Below, piece after piece: positions 1-9,932 of a DNA stretch of 64,000 nucleotides; the stretch's first letter is position 1; each line of letters starts with the position of its first letter. The DNA lies in assembly GCA_949825065.1 (NCBI GenBank), contig OX463854.1, positions 19,282,103-19,346,102 of the forward strand. The letters are read 5' to 3'. The DNA comes from Odontocerum albicorne. Lineage: Eukaryota > Arthropoda > Insecta > Trichoptera > Odontoceridae. The notes below the pieces were generated by a model. That model had not been told where the DNA came from, did not search any database, and saw only the letters and a program-made list of their open reading frames with translations. The translations under genes were made by a program, and so were the position numbers.

Positions 1-53
1 ATATTTTGCTATAAATACAGAACAATTTGTCACTTAATCAATTTTTTTTACAG

Positions 54-400
54 AGCTTCAGATATCAAAGACATCCAAATAATTGACCCCAATTCTGATT
101 CAAAAGAAAAGCCGCACAGTACAATTGAAATAACTAAAGTGGCTAAGAAAATACAAAAATTAGCAATTGCAGAGCCTTCGTCCAGCGGTGATATTCCTGG
201 CACTAGTCAAAGCTTGCCTACTAGTAGTTCTGCATACATGACCCAGCAGGGCAAGTATCAGAACAACTATTCGGGCAATCAGCATAATCAGAAACAGAAC
301 TCAGGATACTCAAATGGATTCCAGTCATCGCAGAATACCAATAATAGCAAAAGCAAGCCAATAGACATCCAGGGAAGGCAGAACAAGAATAATAATGGAG
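54..400 (+). CDS. Edc3: Edc3-like mRNA-decapping enhancer, internal exon (linker region)
   Basis: First recognisable exon of an Edc3-like gene. Edc3 is a cytoplasmic P-body scaffold that binds Dcp2 and the Me31B/DDX6 helicase and promotes decapping. The exon follows a T-rich acceptor (cag at 51-53) and stays open to a gtaaat donor at 401. It reads ASDIKDIQIIDPNSDSKEK and then a Ser/Gln/Asn-rich low-complexity stretch, as expected for the disordered linker between the N-terminal Lsm domain and the FDF motif. The last base is the first base of a split Gly codon completed at 4271. The gene is identified from the later exons (FDF motif and YjeF_N-like domain); this linker alone is not diagnostic. 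The Lsm domain and start codon lie left of the window. About 450 residues of the protein are encoded here in total. Confidence 0.85.
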
Positions 401-896
401 GTAAATTATTGAATTTGATTTTTCACGATAGCAAAGCAAGACCATGGAACAAAGGTGTGTTCTCACTTGTTTGCAAGGGATTGCATAACGATTATTCAAT
501 AATGAACTTTTGAGAATCCATTCCTAAAATATTGAATCAACAATTGTCAGTCGTTTTCCACTTCTGTACATAAAAGTTGGTTCTAAATACTGTTGTGGAC
601 TATCATCTTAGCAGATTTAAATGTTTGAATAGATGTTTTAGTACTCCAGTGGCTTTGTTTCCTATCACTTCATGAAAATACTATCCATAAACCAGGATTC
701 CTTAAATTTGTTCTTATCTTTCATTGCTCACCCATATGAGTATATCTATACTATTCCTTTCACACTTCATTGCTTTGAATTTTGCAACATTTATTCTCAG
801 ATCTTTCTCTTCACATATTTCATACAATTTACGTAGTCTGTCCAATGGGTGAGGTGACTGATTTTATTTTCGTGTAACCACCAGCGCCATCTGTGG

Positions 897-1825
897 ATGA
901 ATAAATCAACTAACCAGCGACACATTTCGACTATCATCTGTAAAAATTTCAAAGCACTGGCATCGCTGGTTCATTCGTAATGACGTAACAATTGACAGTA
1001 TCTTCTGAATTCCGGTCTGAAAAGGAACAATAGAGCAACGTGTCAACATTGAATTTTGTGTTAAATTGGGTAAAAGTACCACAGAAACTTTTGAAATTAT
1101 TCAAACGGTTTATGGTAGTGAAGCAATGTGTAAGAACCTTTTTAAGTGGTATGCAAGATTTCGTGATGGTAGAGACAGTATGGAAGATGAGCAACGGCCT
1201 GAACCATCATTGACAGTTCAAATTGAAGAAAATGTTCAGAAAGTGGCTGAAATTCTTCGAAACGATCGATGTGCGTCTACTAGACTCATCGAGGAGCTCA
1301 CTGGAATTCCTAAATCCACTGTCCATCTCATTTTAACAGAAAGTTTGGACAAACGAAAGGTCTGCACTGACTGACGATCAAAAAGTTTGCAGAGTGGAGC
1401 ACTGCAGACATGAAAAGAGCGGCCGATATTGATCCAGACTTCATATCAAGCATTGTAACAGGTGATAAAACATGGTGCTTTCAGTATGAGCTACTTACAA
1501 AGCGCCAGAGCTCGGAATAGAAGGGTCCACCATCTCTGAAACCGAAAAAAGTGCGCATGCAGAAGATCCGAATCAATACTCTGTTTACCATTTTCTTTGA
1601 TGCCAAAAGAATTGTCCGTCCATAAGGAATTCACGCCAGAAGAAATTTGGGTGTTTTGAATCGTTTATGGGTCAGGATTCTTCGAGTTCGACCTGAATAC
1701 CGGGAACAAGGGCCATGGTCTTTGTTGCACGACAATGCACTGGTGCACAAAAGCAAGGTTGTATGCAATTTCTTGGCCAAAAAAAGTATCGATCACCCCC
1801 CGTATTCGCCTGATTTGGCTCGTTG
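897..1825 (+). mobile_element. Degenerate mariner-family transposon, family A copy 1
   Basis: The element lies in the first visible Edc3 intron. The reading frame shows a mariner helix-turn-helix region (FEIIQTVYGSEAM, CKNLFKWYARFRDGR, IEENVQKVAEILRNDRCAST) at about 1050-1365. Degenerate catalytic-domain pieces follow: IVTGDKTW, RINTLFTIFFDAK, and LLHDNALVHKSKVV..DHPPYSPDLA near 1720-1820. Several stops and frameshifts make it inactive. It aligns by eye with a second copy at 40895-41935, sharing the upstream tract around 'ctggttcattcgtaatgac' and the HTH. Terminal inverted repeats were not resolved. Confidence 0.85.
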
Positions 1826-1829
1826 CATT

Positions 1830-3010
1830 TTTATGCCTTCTGTTGACGTCTGCAGTTCCTTCACATATGACTATGTACTAAAATTAATTTTACAATGTAA
1901 ATGATGAACAATTTTTACAGAGAATATGTTCAACAAAGGTTTTATCCATATGAAGGTCAATAAGTCAAAATAATCTTTTTTAAATATATTTGTCTATCTA
2001 TCGCTTTAGTGATTAAAAATTATCGGATATAAGTATTGAAAATAATATATTGCATATTTATAGCATGCCTGCTTGTGATAAAATTATGTAATAAATATTA
2101 TAATTCTAAAAATTTTTTTTAATGCTATGCTATAACATTCAAAATATACCTGATGCTCAACATAAAACAGCACATACATTATATTAACTGTTTTACTGCT
2201 GGACATTTCTTTCAATACTATAAAACGTCTATATATAGACTCTCGGCACTCAAACGGTTAAATGGCTGGCAGATAAGACATTATTTGTAGATCCTGTTCT
2301 ATCATAAAAAAAGCAATCAAACTAAAGCCACTACGATAGATACTATACTTGTTAAAGCAAATCATTAGTAGGGTTTTTCACATCCACTGGCATGCATACA
2401 CACATATACGTATATCCATATATCAGCAAATACGCATACACACACAAATTCATCAGTATGTTGAGATGACCAAAGCTGTACTACTCATAACAAACTTCAT
2501 AAATCAATTTTTTAATGCTCTCTTGAAATATTTTATTTTTTATACAATTAGTTAATTGAAAAAGTTCTTGCGGTTTTTGGTACAGTTAGCTGCAGCGACT
2601 AGTATCTTGATGTAACTTGCAGAACGCAAATTTTTATGTGTATCATTTAGCACACATATGCATCAGTCAATCGGTATGCTTTGACTTGGTGTGTACTTTT
2701 GTATTATGATTTTAAACCCATTTAAAATTTCAGTTAAATCTTGTGTAATTTGAGCATGTTTGTTTTATGAATTTAAACTTGGTTCAAAAGCTGCAGAAGC
2801 ATGCCGTAAGATTTACTGATGCATATCTATGCTAATTTATACACATAAAAACATCACATAGAAAAATAAATTCCGATAAAATAATATCTGCAAATAAAAT
2901 CAAACTAAAGCAGAATCTGTTGTCACTTTCAAACACAGAATGCCAGATTGTTTAACAAGAACACTTAGTGTTAAATCACTGGTGCTAAGAATATGGAAAA
3001 GTAAAAAAAA
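1830..3010. other. Edc3 intron, AT-rich, no gene seen
   Basis: Low-complexity AT-rich intron sequence with short CA-type runs around 2395-2450. No coding potential, RNA gene or terminal repeats were recognised. Confidence 0.5.
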
Positions 3011-3325
3011 ACTCCATTTATGCGGATATTTGGTTCCAGGAAAATAGTACGTTAATGAAAACCATGTAAATGGAGCCATTTAATGTTTTATAAATAGGTG
3101 ATCTTTTACATATTTCTATTATTACTTTTAAAATAGCTTTAGTTATTTTGTTTTCAATAAGTCTGTACAAGTAATTACTGATTATTAATAAAACACATTT
3201 TGATGAGAGCTGTGCGATTTATTTGTATGAAGAAAAAATTATAGAACTTACAATTTGCTGTACCTATTCATTCAAAATCACTAACAGGGTGCATCCATCT
3301 TCCATTGTTACTGTTGTCGCTCTTG
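3011..3325. repeat. Tigger-like non-autonomous repeat, copy 1
   Basis: The copy begins with a 'tccatttatgcggata..ggttccagga' end followed by 'atgaaaaccatgtaaatgga'. This style is typical of Tigger/pogo termini. It continues for about 300 bases that match copies at 14747-15055 and 44550-44895. The most conserved stretch is 'gatgagagctgtgcgattta' plus 'ttgtatgaagaaaaaat' near 3200-3240. No ORF is present and the far end is not resolved. Confidence 0.65.
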
Positions 3326-3548
3326 TTGTTACTGTTTCAATTGTACCTTTTCACCCCATTAGTTCCATTCAGAATAAACGACATTTAAGTGAATTCTCCT
3401 AAATAGATGGGTTACTGTACTTCTCATTTACTCCATGGAATTTTTTATTCAATTAGTTTTACTAGAAATATTGTGCATGATCTTATTTATTTTCAATATA
3501 CATTCTTTCATGCAATGTCACTTTTGAGATAGGCAAAGAGTCTATATA

Positions 3549-4128
3549 CGAGAGTGGTCCGATAAGTACTTAGCCTACAAAAGAATAACAAAATTTTTGG
3601 AAAAGTGGCGATTTATTTCTCAACATAATCTCCTTTGAGTTCGATACACTTGACCCAGCGATGCTCCAACTTCTTTAACCCGTCTGAAAAATAAGTTTTC
3701 TGGATGTCTGCAAAGTAGGCCTCCGTGGCGGCGATAACCTCCTCATTCGACTCAAATTTCTGTCTGGCGAGTGACTTTTTCAAATTTGGAAACAAAAAGA
3801 AGTCGTACGGGGCCAAATCCGGAGAATACGGTGGATGGGGCAGCAGTTCGTAGCCTAATTCTACCAATTTGGCCCTGGCGACGGCGGAGGTGTGAGCCGG
3901 CGCGTTGTCATGATGGAAGAGCACTTTTTTCTTCGCCAAATGGGACCGTTTTTTCTGCAATTCGGCGTCGAATCGACCCAATAATTTGGCATAGTAGAGC
4001 CCTGTGACCGTTGCCCTTCTCCAGGAAGTCGATGTAGATCACACCTTTTGAATCCCAGAAAACGGTGGCCATCACCTTTCCGGCCGATAGGACAGTCTTC
4101 GCCTTCTTCGGAGCACGTTCGCCGGGTG
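3549..4128 (-). mobile_element. 5'-truncated mariner transposon, family B
   Basis: The left end is a TA followed by 'cgagagtggtccgataagta', a mariner-type terminal repeat. On the minus strand a 122-residue frame (3613-3981) reads KKVLFHHDNAPAHTSAVARA, LLPHPPYSPDLAPYDFFLF and ends KGDYVEK. It carries the second (HDNAPAHT) and third (YSPDLAPYD) catalytic Asp regions. An upstream segment in other frames (GERAPKKAKTV..GKVMATVFWDSKGVI) extends to about 4128. The N-terminal half and the other terminal repeat are missing, and the coding region is frameshifted. It sits just upstream of the Edc3 FDF exon. Confidence 0.88.
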
Positions 4129-4270
4129 AATAGTAAAGTAAGTTCACTGGATGTATATCCTCCAGGAATCCAACCTCGGGTACCTGCTTGCTTAGCGTGA
4201 ATGCTAACCATTCAACCATGGCTGTCAAACATATATAATTTGACATTATTGTGTTGATCTATGTTTTCAG

Positions 4271-4455
4271 GAAGTATGACTATGGGAGGCACCCCTAATA
4301 AAAAAGACAAGCAGCGGCGAAGGAATGATGCATGCTTTGGCACCCCTAATGATGATATCATTATGACGAAGGACTTTGACTTTGAGAAGAACCTGGCGCT
4401 ATTTGACAAGCAGGCACTGTGGGAGGAACTGAATCAGGCACTGAAGCCAGATGTG
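4271..4455 (+). CDS. Edc3: Edc3-like exon carrying the FDF motif
   Basis: The exon is bounded by ttttcag (ending 4270) and a gtgagt donor at 4456. It completes the split Gly codon and ends in phase 0. It encodes MTMGGTPNKKDKQRRR followed by DFDFEKNLALFDKQALWEEL. This FDFEKNLALFDK block is the FDF motif, which in Edc3, Lsm14 and Pat1-type proteins binds the C-terminal RecA lobe of DDX6/Me31B. A truncated mariner lies in the intron just upstream (its homology ends near 4128), so the acceptor region is hemmed in by transposon DNA but intact. Confidence 0.92.
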
Positions 4456-5638
4456 GTGAGTTAGACAATTCATTTCAATATTTATGTGTTTATTAATGCC
4501 CGTTTTGCCCAAAAAGGGATGATTTATAAGGATGCAATGTGTGTGGCTTATTGATAGAATGCTTGACTTCCTTGAGCAGGAGTCGCAAAACTTTTATAGG
4601 TATTACCAAAAATCTATATGTTTCAAATGATATTCCCCTCCAGACTTAAAAATAAACAAAAAAAAATTTGAATTGCTCTTAAAATGAAGAATAAAATCTG
4701 AAGCTCAAGAAATAAAAAAATTAATAAACCACACACACTGTAATAAACCATACATACTGTAATAAAAATAACACATATACAAGATGAATTAAAAAAAATG
4801 AAAAAGGAAAGCATTCTATTTAAAACATTTATTCTTCAAGTTTTGGAAAAATAGTGATTAATTTTTGATAAAACAACAATGATAACTGGACTCTGATGTC
4901 AGACCTGTCTTCGGGTTCCAAGTGATTTTTGTACTTTGTTTTCAACTTTTGTTTGTATTTCTTTTAGCCTTCACCACCCTGAAAATTTTCATCTTTACCC
5001 CATTTGGAGTAATTTACCGCTGTTTTGCGACCCCTAGCCTAGAGGTTATGGGCTTGATTCATTATTTAGACCAAACAAATATATTCCCGACTGATAATAC
5101 AATCGCTAAATGCTGGAATCATACCGCGACAATTACATTGGGAAACCCCGGAGCCACATATTTTCATGTCAGTGTGGTGTAAGGGGAAACACTACGAAAT
5201 TACTAGCGTTAGTCGATTGGTATAATGTAAACCATAGATTTTATAACATCCTTGCTTTGTAATTTTCAAAACGTGGAACTTCATTAAAAAAATATTTATC
5301 AGGATAGCTTAAAAAAAATTGTAGTTGAGGACCATGGTTAATCCAACTCACGAATAATTTAACCCTGGATAAATGACTACTGTAGTTACATTTTTTATTT
5401 CTTTGAATTCAATTAAACTATATTTTCAAATCCTTTTTTTAATACTAACATTATCTACTGATTCTGAAAGATATACACCGGTCCACCTTATGAGAGAATT
5501 TGAGTAGCACTGACCTATAGTAGATTACATTAAAAATGCCCATTTGGTCTGTATGACACTACGAAATTTTGAAATATTAGAACATAAATTATTAATTTAT
5601 TTTTTTGCCTGAGAAAGTGTTTTACTTATCCTTTTCAG

Positions 5639-5783
5639 GTTAGACAGACAGACCCGCTGAGGCGCAACAATCCCAGCCAGCAGAAGTACAGGCATGATGA
5701 GAATGTGCTGACCATGCAGCCAGTTACTTACAGTCCCATAGTCCTGCCGGATGACTGCCGGGGGACCATGGAGTATGTCACAG
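5639..5783 (+). CDS. Edc3: Edc3-like exon between FDF motif and YjeF_N domain
   Basis: The exon starts after ccttttcag and ends at a gtacct donor at 5784, with one base left over. It reads VRQTDPLRRNNPSQQKYRHDENV and then LTMQPVTYSPIVLPDDCRGT. This is the conserved linker leading from the FDF motif into the YjeF_N-like domain. Frame is continuous with the exons on both sides. The sequence is clearly more GC-rich than the surrounding intron. Confidence 0.9.
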
Positions 5784-6112
5784 GTACCTTATTTATTATG
5801 TTTTATTAAATCAATATTAATAAAAAAGTGTGAAGCAAGAATGTGTGATGACTCTATGGCTCTCCAACATCTATGTTGATTTGTGTGTAAACTAGATGAT
5901 GAGTGGAATTAGATGCATGAAAATGACAATTTCGTTGGTTGTAAACATTGTATTGTATGCAAATTATATGATGATAGTAGTGGAAAATTACTAAGTAATT
6001 AGCTGGTTAACTTATGATAGAACTTTGTAGAAATAAAAATAAAGTAGAGGTTTCACACGAGAATATATTTTCATCATTTTGCGTTCCTTATATATAGCCC
6101 ATTACACACAAT

Positions 6113-7247
6113 GATAAGATGGTATCCACTTCTCGACCTGTTTGTTTAAGGACATCAATGGACAAACCGTCGGTACCGGTGGCCTTACCGGATTTCATTC
6201 CGTTGATTGCGTATCTGATTTCTCCTGGTAAGATCATTGGGATATTTTCATCCTCAGTTGTTTCTAGATTCAGATTTGTATCTGGTACAGTTACAGTATC
6301 TGTATCGGCATATAGTTCTCTATAAAATTCTTCCGCTCTCTTCAGGATAAGGTCTCGTTGCTTAGTTGCAGTATTATCAGACAGTTTAAGTGCAATGATG
6401 TGGCGTTTTCCTAAAGACATATTTTGCTTTAGCTTTTTCAGACTTCTTCTATTCTCAATCGCCCTTTGAACCATTTTTGTATTATATTCGCGGATATCTT
6501 TACGAATATTTTTTCGTAGCATTCTATTGATCTCTGAGAAAGATGGTGATGTAGAAGCAGGTTGTGTAGGTATCATTTTTCTTCTTTGTTTCATAAGATC
6601 TAAAGTTTCCTGCGACAATTTTGATTCTTTTTGGGAATATGAGCCGCCGTAGTTTGTTGCACTCTGTACCATCTGTTCTGCTATTGATTCTATTGTAATC
6701 GGAAGCTCTGGTTCGCTGAGGATTTAAAATTGATTTTTGATGTCTAGTTGGAATCCATTTTTGTTTTTAGCTAGTAGATCGTTGTTTATTATTCTTTTCT
6801 CCTTTTTCTTAACCACTTTGAGTCATTCAGTTTTGGTATTGATCCTTCTTTTGGCTCTTACTAGGCGATGATCACTGCCTGTCTTAAAGCTGTTGAGAAC
6901 AGTGTCATGTTATGATATACTAAAAGAGACCGTAAACGAAACACCTGGATTCGCAATATAACAAAAGTAGAAGACGTTATAAAGGTGTACAAAAGAATGA
7001 AGTGGCAATGGGTCAGACACGTTGCCAGAATGTCAGACTCCTGATGGACATCCAAAATAATCCAATGGTACTCAAGAGGCATAAAGAGGCCCAGAAGAAG
7101 ACCAAAGGTATGCTGGATAGATGAAATCAGGAAGCATGGCAGCATCACATGGCATCAGCGAGCAAAAAACTGAACTATTTGGAGTCAACTTGGGGAGACC
7201 TTCATCCATCAGTGGATCGACCCTGGTTGACAATGATGATGATGATG
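6113..7247 (+). mobile_element. RTE-type LINE insertion with 5' inversion
   Basis: The left part (about 6113-6905) reads on the minus strand as the end of an endonuclease (GSDHRLVRAKRR), then the linker and the start of a reverse transcriptase (KSGKATGTDGLSIDVLKQTG). The right part (about 6945-7235) reads on the plus strand as the RT C-terminus (TKVEDVIKVYKRMKWQWVRH, then RGIKRPRRRPKVCWIDEIRK) and ends in a (gat)n tail. A 9-bp direct repeat, acacacaat, flanks the whole unit (6104-6112 and 7248-7256), marking a single insertion. An inverted 5' piece joined to a sense 3' piece is the signature of twin priming. It lies in the Edc3 intron 5784-8073. Multiple stops are present. Confidence 0.85.
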
Positions 7248-7469
7248 ACACACAATAAGCACATTGATGCCATCATCCTTCCCTAGCTCAATGCTTGTCA
7301 AGCGGTCATTGCACGCAGGGCCCGTCTGATTATAATGTTGCATTAATGTGAGGACCACACAAATGGATGTATTACAGTACAAGAATATTACAAGCAATGA
7401 TTTTACAACAAATGTTTACAGGCAATAATATGAAGATATTTCTAATGTGTGATGCATACGTCCGATACA

Positions 7470-7640
7470 GTAGTCATTAATGAACTGTTTGTTGTATTGA
7501 ATAGGATGAAGAAAGGCACTCTGGGGTTGTTTGGGCATGTCGAAGTAATGAATGTTGAAAGATTGACAAAATAAATATCCAATATGGAAATGAGTGGTAA
7601 AGGAAGATCAGAAAAGTATATTTGAACCGAGAGGTAAGCA
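7470..7640 (+). mobile_element. LINE family L fragment (RT C-terminus)
   Basis: Plus-strand frames read RMKKGTLGLFGHVEVMNVERLT and then a GKGRSEK-like stretch. This is a decayed copy of the conserved 'MKKSTLRWFGHMERMNEERLTK' region at the end of a LINE reverse transcriptase. The same block occurs at 29760-29990, 32755-32970, 46921-47328 and 55580-55910. Confidence 0.55.
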
Positions 7641-8073
7641 TAGTTGTAGTGAATGAGATTTAAAAAAAAAAAGAAAATACAAGTCAGAAAAGTAAAGGCA
7701 GCAAAGGGTTTAAATCACAATAGAAAAGTCTGACTCTTGATCCTTTTGAAAAAGTGATAGAATGTATGTATAAAAAGACATTTGAGTTCAGCCTGCATGG
7801 ATATGGCATGTGTTATTCTTCATCAGCCCATGGATCCCCTAAAGTGATGGATTGTTTTAACTTTGCAGACTTATCCTGTATCAGTGTGAGGCTCCATGTT
7901 TCTCTTTGTTATTATATCACTACAGGTTTGGGTCTCCAGTTTTAGATGATATTTGTTATTTTAGAAATCCTATTAGATTTAGGGACTATTTTTCAATTTC
8001 AAACAAGACTGGAGGTTTAAAGACGTAGTATTTACTTAATGATGTTCCAAAGTAATCATTTGATTATTTGCAG

Positions 8074-8278
8074 ATGATGGTTTAGTGATCCCGTCTGTAA
8101 CGCGAGAACTGCGCGCCCGCCTTATGGCGGGGTGCGCTCGTGTAGGGTTGGGAGGTGGGGAGCTGCTGGGGCGCGCAGGGGCCGAGGTGGCACTGCAGCT
8201 GCTAGGTGGAGGTCGGCGCCTGCACCCTCGCAACACGCATCAGGTGCCTACTGTGGTTTTCCTCATTGGGCCACATAG
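8074..8278 (+). CDS. Edc3: Edc3-like exon, first half of YjeF_N-like domain
   Basis: The exon starts after atttgcag and ends at gtaagt (8279). It completes a split Asp codon and leaves two bases of an Arg codon. It encodes DDGLVIPSVTRELRARLMAG and then a Gly/Leu/Arg-rich helix-strand region ending TVVFLIGPHR. This is the start of the YjeF_N Rossmann-like domain through which Edc3 dimerises. The exon is locally very GC/CpG-rich (8090-8230) in an otherwise AT-rich intron landscape. The long ORF on the opposite strand here is a composition shadow. Confidence 0.92.
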
Positions 8279-8554
8279 GTAAGTTATTTCATGATATAAG
8301 TAGTAATAATGAGTGAAATAACAATCAATTTAATAGTCAATAATAAAAAAACAAACCAATGTGAACACGCATTAAGTGCAATAAAAAAAACATGAATAGC
8401 ATTGAGGAGTTTTAATTTAAAATAATTTTAGTTTATAATGGGTTATGAATAACTTAATATAATTATTTCTAAGTATTGCATCTAAGAATTATTAAGCTTC
8501 AACACCCTTGTTAAGCCTTTTGGTGTTCTCAGGACCCCCAAATAAAATCAAATA

Positions 8555-8645
8555 CCTTCAAGGCCTAATTGGTAGAATATTTTGTCTTCCATCTGAAGGT
8601 TTCCAATTCAGTATTGGACGGGCACAAAAAAAAAACAAGCTCTCC
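8555..8645 (+). repeat. tRNA-derived SINE-like fragment
   Basis: 'aggcctaattggtaga' matches a Pol III A box (TGGCNNAGTNGG-like). Thirty-some bases later 'ggtttccaattcag' is a weak B box, followed by an A-run. The layout resembles the SINE heads at 33868-33935 and 32560-32615. Not a functional tRNA: no acceptor-stem pairing was found. Confidence 0.35.
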
Positions 8646-8830
8646 ATTTAGTAAGCAGAGTTAAATGCGTGTTTGCAATTATAGTATTACCGATATATTG
8701 ACGAATGAGTAACATGCCTAATAAAACATAAAGGATCTTGATGAAGCTGAAGATAATGTCATCTCCCAGCCGCACTCTTTAACATATCTGCATCACCAGT
8801 ATGGTTTTTCAGAGGAGTATACTATTCGGT

Positions 8831-8849
8831 AGAGAGAGAGAGAGAGAGA
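8831..8849. repeat. (AG)n microsatellite
   Basis: A short uninterrupted AG dinucleotide run in the last Edc3 intron. Confidence 0.9.
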
Positions 8850-9433
8850 TTACTTAAATTAGGGAAGAATGAAGTAGGTAAAAAATTCTTATATCTTAAG
8901 AATTTATACATGATGGTGATAATATAGAGACCCGAATAAGAACTAATCTGTTGGAATCCCTTTATGTAGTCATATAAAATGTTGAGCTCATTGAAAAAAT
9001 GCCACAATGATTATATTTCATTGGTCCATTAAGGTATTTAAAGATTCAAATCTCATGACTATAGTCTTACCTATAACTATGACTTTTAAATGTTTGAATG
9101 CTTATAGTTAGATCCAAGTACAAGAAGCAGAAATTAGTTGTAGTACAAGTCATAAATTACATAATAGGCGAGGAGCTTAGGATCAAACCACTTTACATAG
9201 AAAATTCTGAATTGCGTTAGTTAGAAAATCTACTAAGATACCCATCATAAAGCCAAAACGCAAGAAACAAATGATGGAATCTAATTAGAAGACCAAAGGC
9301 TTAGGATAGTAGCTAAAATAGGTTCATCATCCAGACACTTGGTCCCTAATGCATGTGAAACAAGTGGATGAAAAGAGATATGTGATATGTTTTGTAATAA
9401 TGTTAAATTTTGATCAAAATATTTTCGTTTTAG

Positions 9434-9911
9434 ACAAGGTGCTGTTGGGATTACATGTGCAAGACACCTGGCTAGCCATGGAGTTTCCACAGTGGTGTTA
9501 ATTGCTGGTGCAGATCTTCAGGGAGCCCTTAGGCAATACCTGAACGTTTACCAGATGACAGGCAACAAGTTAACCACCAATATACAGGAGTTGCCCTCTT
9601 CTGTGGACCTGATCATCATGGCCCTCTGCGAAGACAGTGATCAGCCAACACCTTACCTACATTTAGCGGAATGGACCAACCAGAGTCGTGCTCCTGTGCT
9701 AGCTTTAGACCCTCCCGCAGTGGGCACACCTGGAGTAGTCACGAAATACTCCCTTATACCTGCGTTGCCATTGTCACATTCACCTGATAATGGAAAATTG
9801 TACCTGTGTAATTTGGCTGTACCGAAAAAGATCTTTACCGATCTTGGAGTGCAGTACAGTTCGCCATTTGGTTCTAAATTTGTCATAGCCCTACACCCCA
9901 ATGATTCTTGA
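9434..9911 (+). CDS. Edc3: Edc3-like terminal exon, YjeF_N-like domain and stop
   Basis: The exon follows ttttag (acceptor ending 9433), completes the split Arg codon and runs 159 codons to TGA at 9909-9911. It encodes QGAVGITCARHLASHGVSTV, then VVLIAGADLQGALRQYLNVY, SSVDLIIMALCEDSD, LALDPPAVGTPGV and a C-terminus ending ALHPNDS. The alternation of GxVGI..ARHLASHG and DLIIMAL fits the YjeF_N-like fold of Edc3. In metazoan Edc3 this fold is thought to have lost the NAD(P)HX-epimerase activity of bacterial YjeF and to serve dimerisation and RNA binding. An upstream ORF start at a GTG inside this exon is not a real start. Confidence 0.93.
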
Positions 9912-9926
9912 TTAACAAATATTTGG

Positions 9927-9932
9927 AATAAA
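9927..9932 (+). promoter_or_regulatory. Likely polyadenylation signal of the Edc3-like gene
   Basis: AATAAA occurs 16 bases after the stop codon, followed by A-rich then T/G-rich sequence. A second aataaa lies near 10118. Which one is used cannot be told from sequence alone. Confidence 0.5.

Noticed and set aside
8036..8236. Pro/Ser/Arg-rich ORF on the minus strand
   Set aside because: Shadow of the GC-rich Edc3 exon 8074-8278, whose plus-strand frame is the conserved one.
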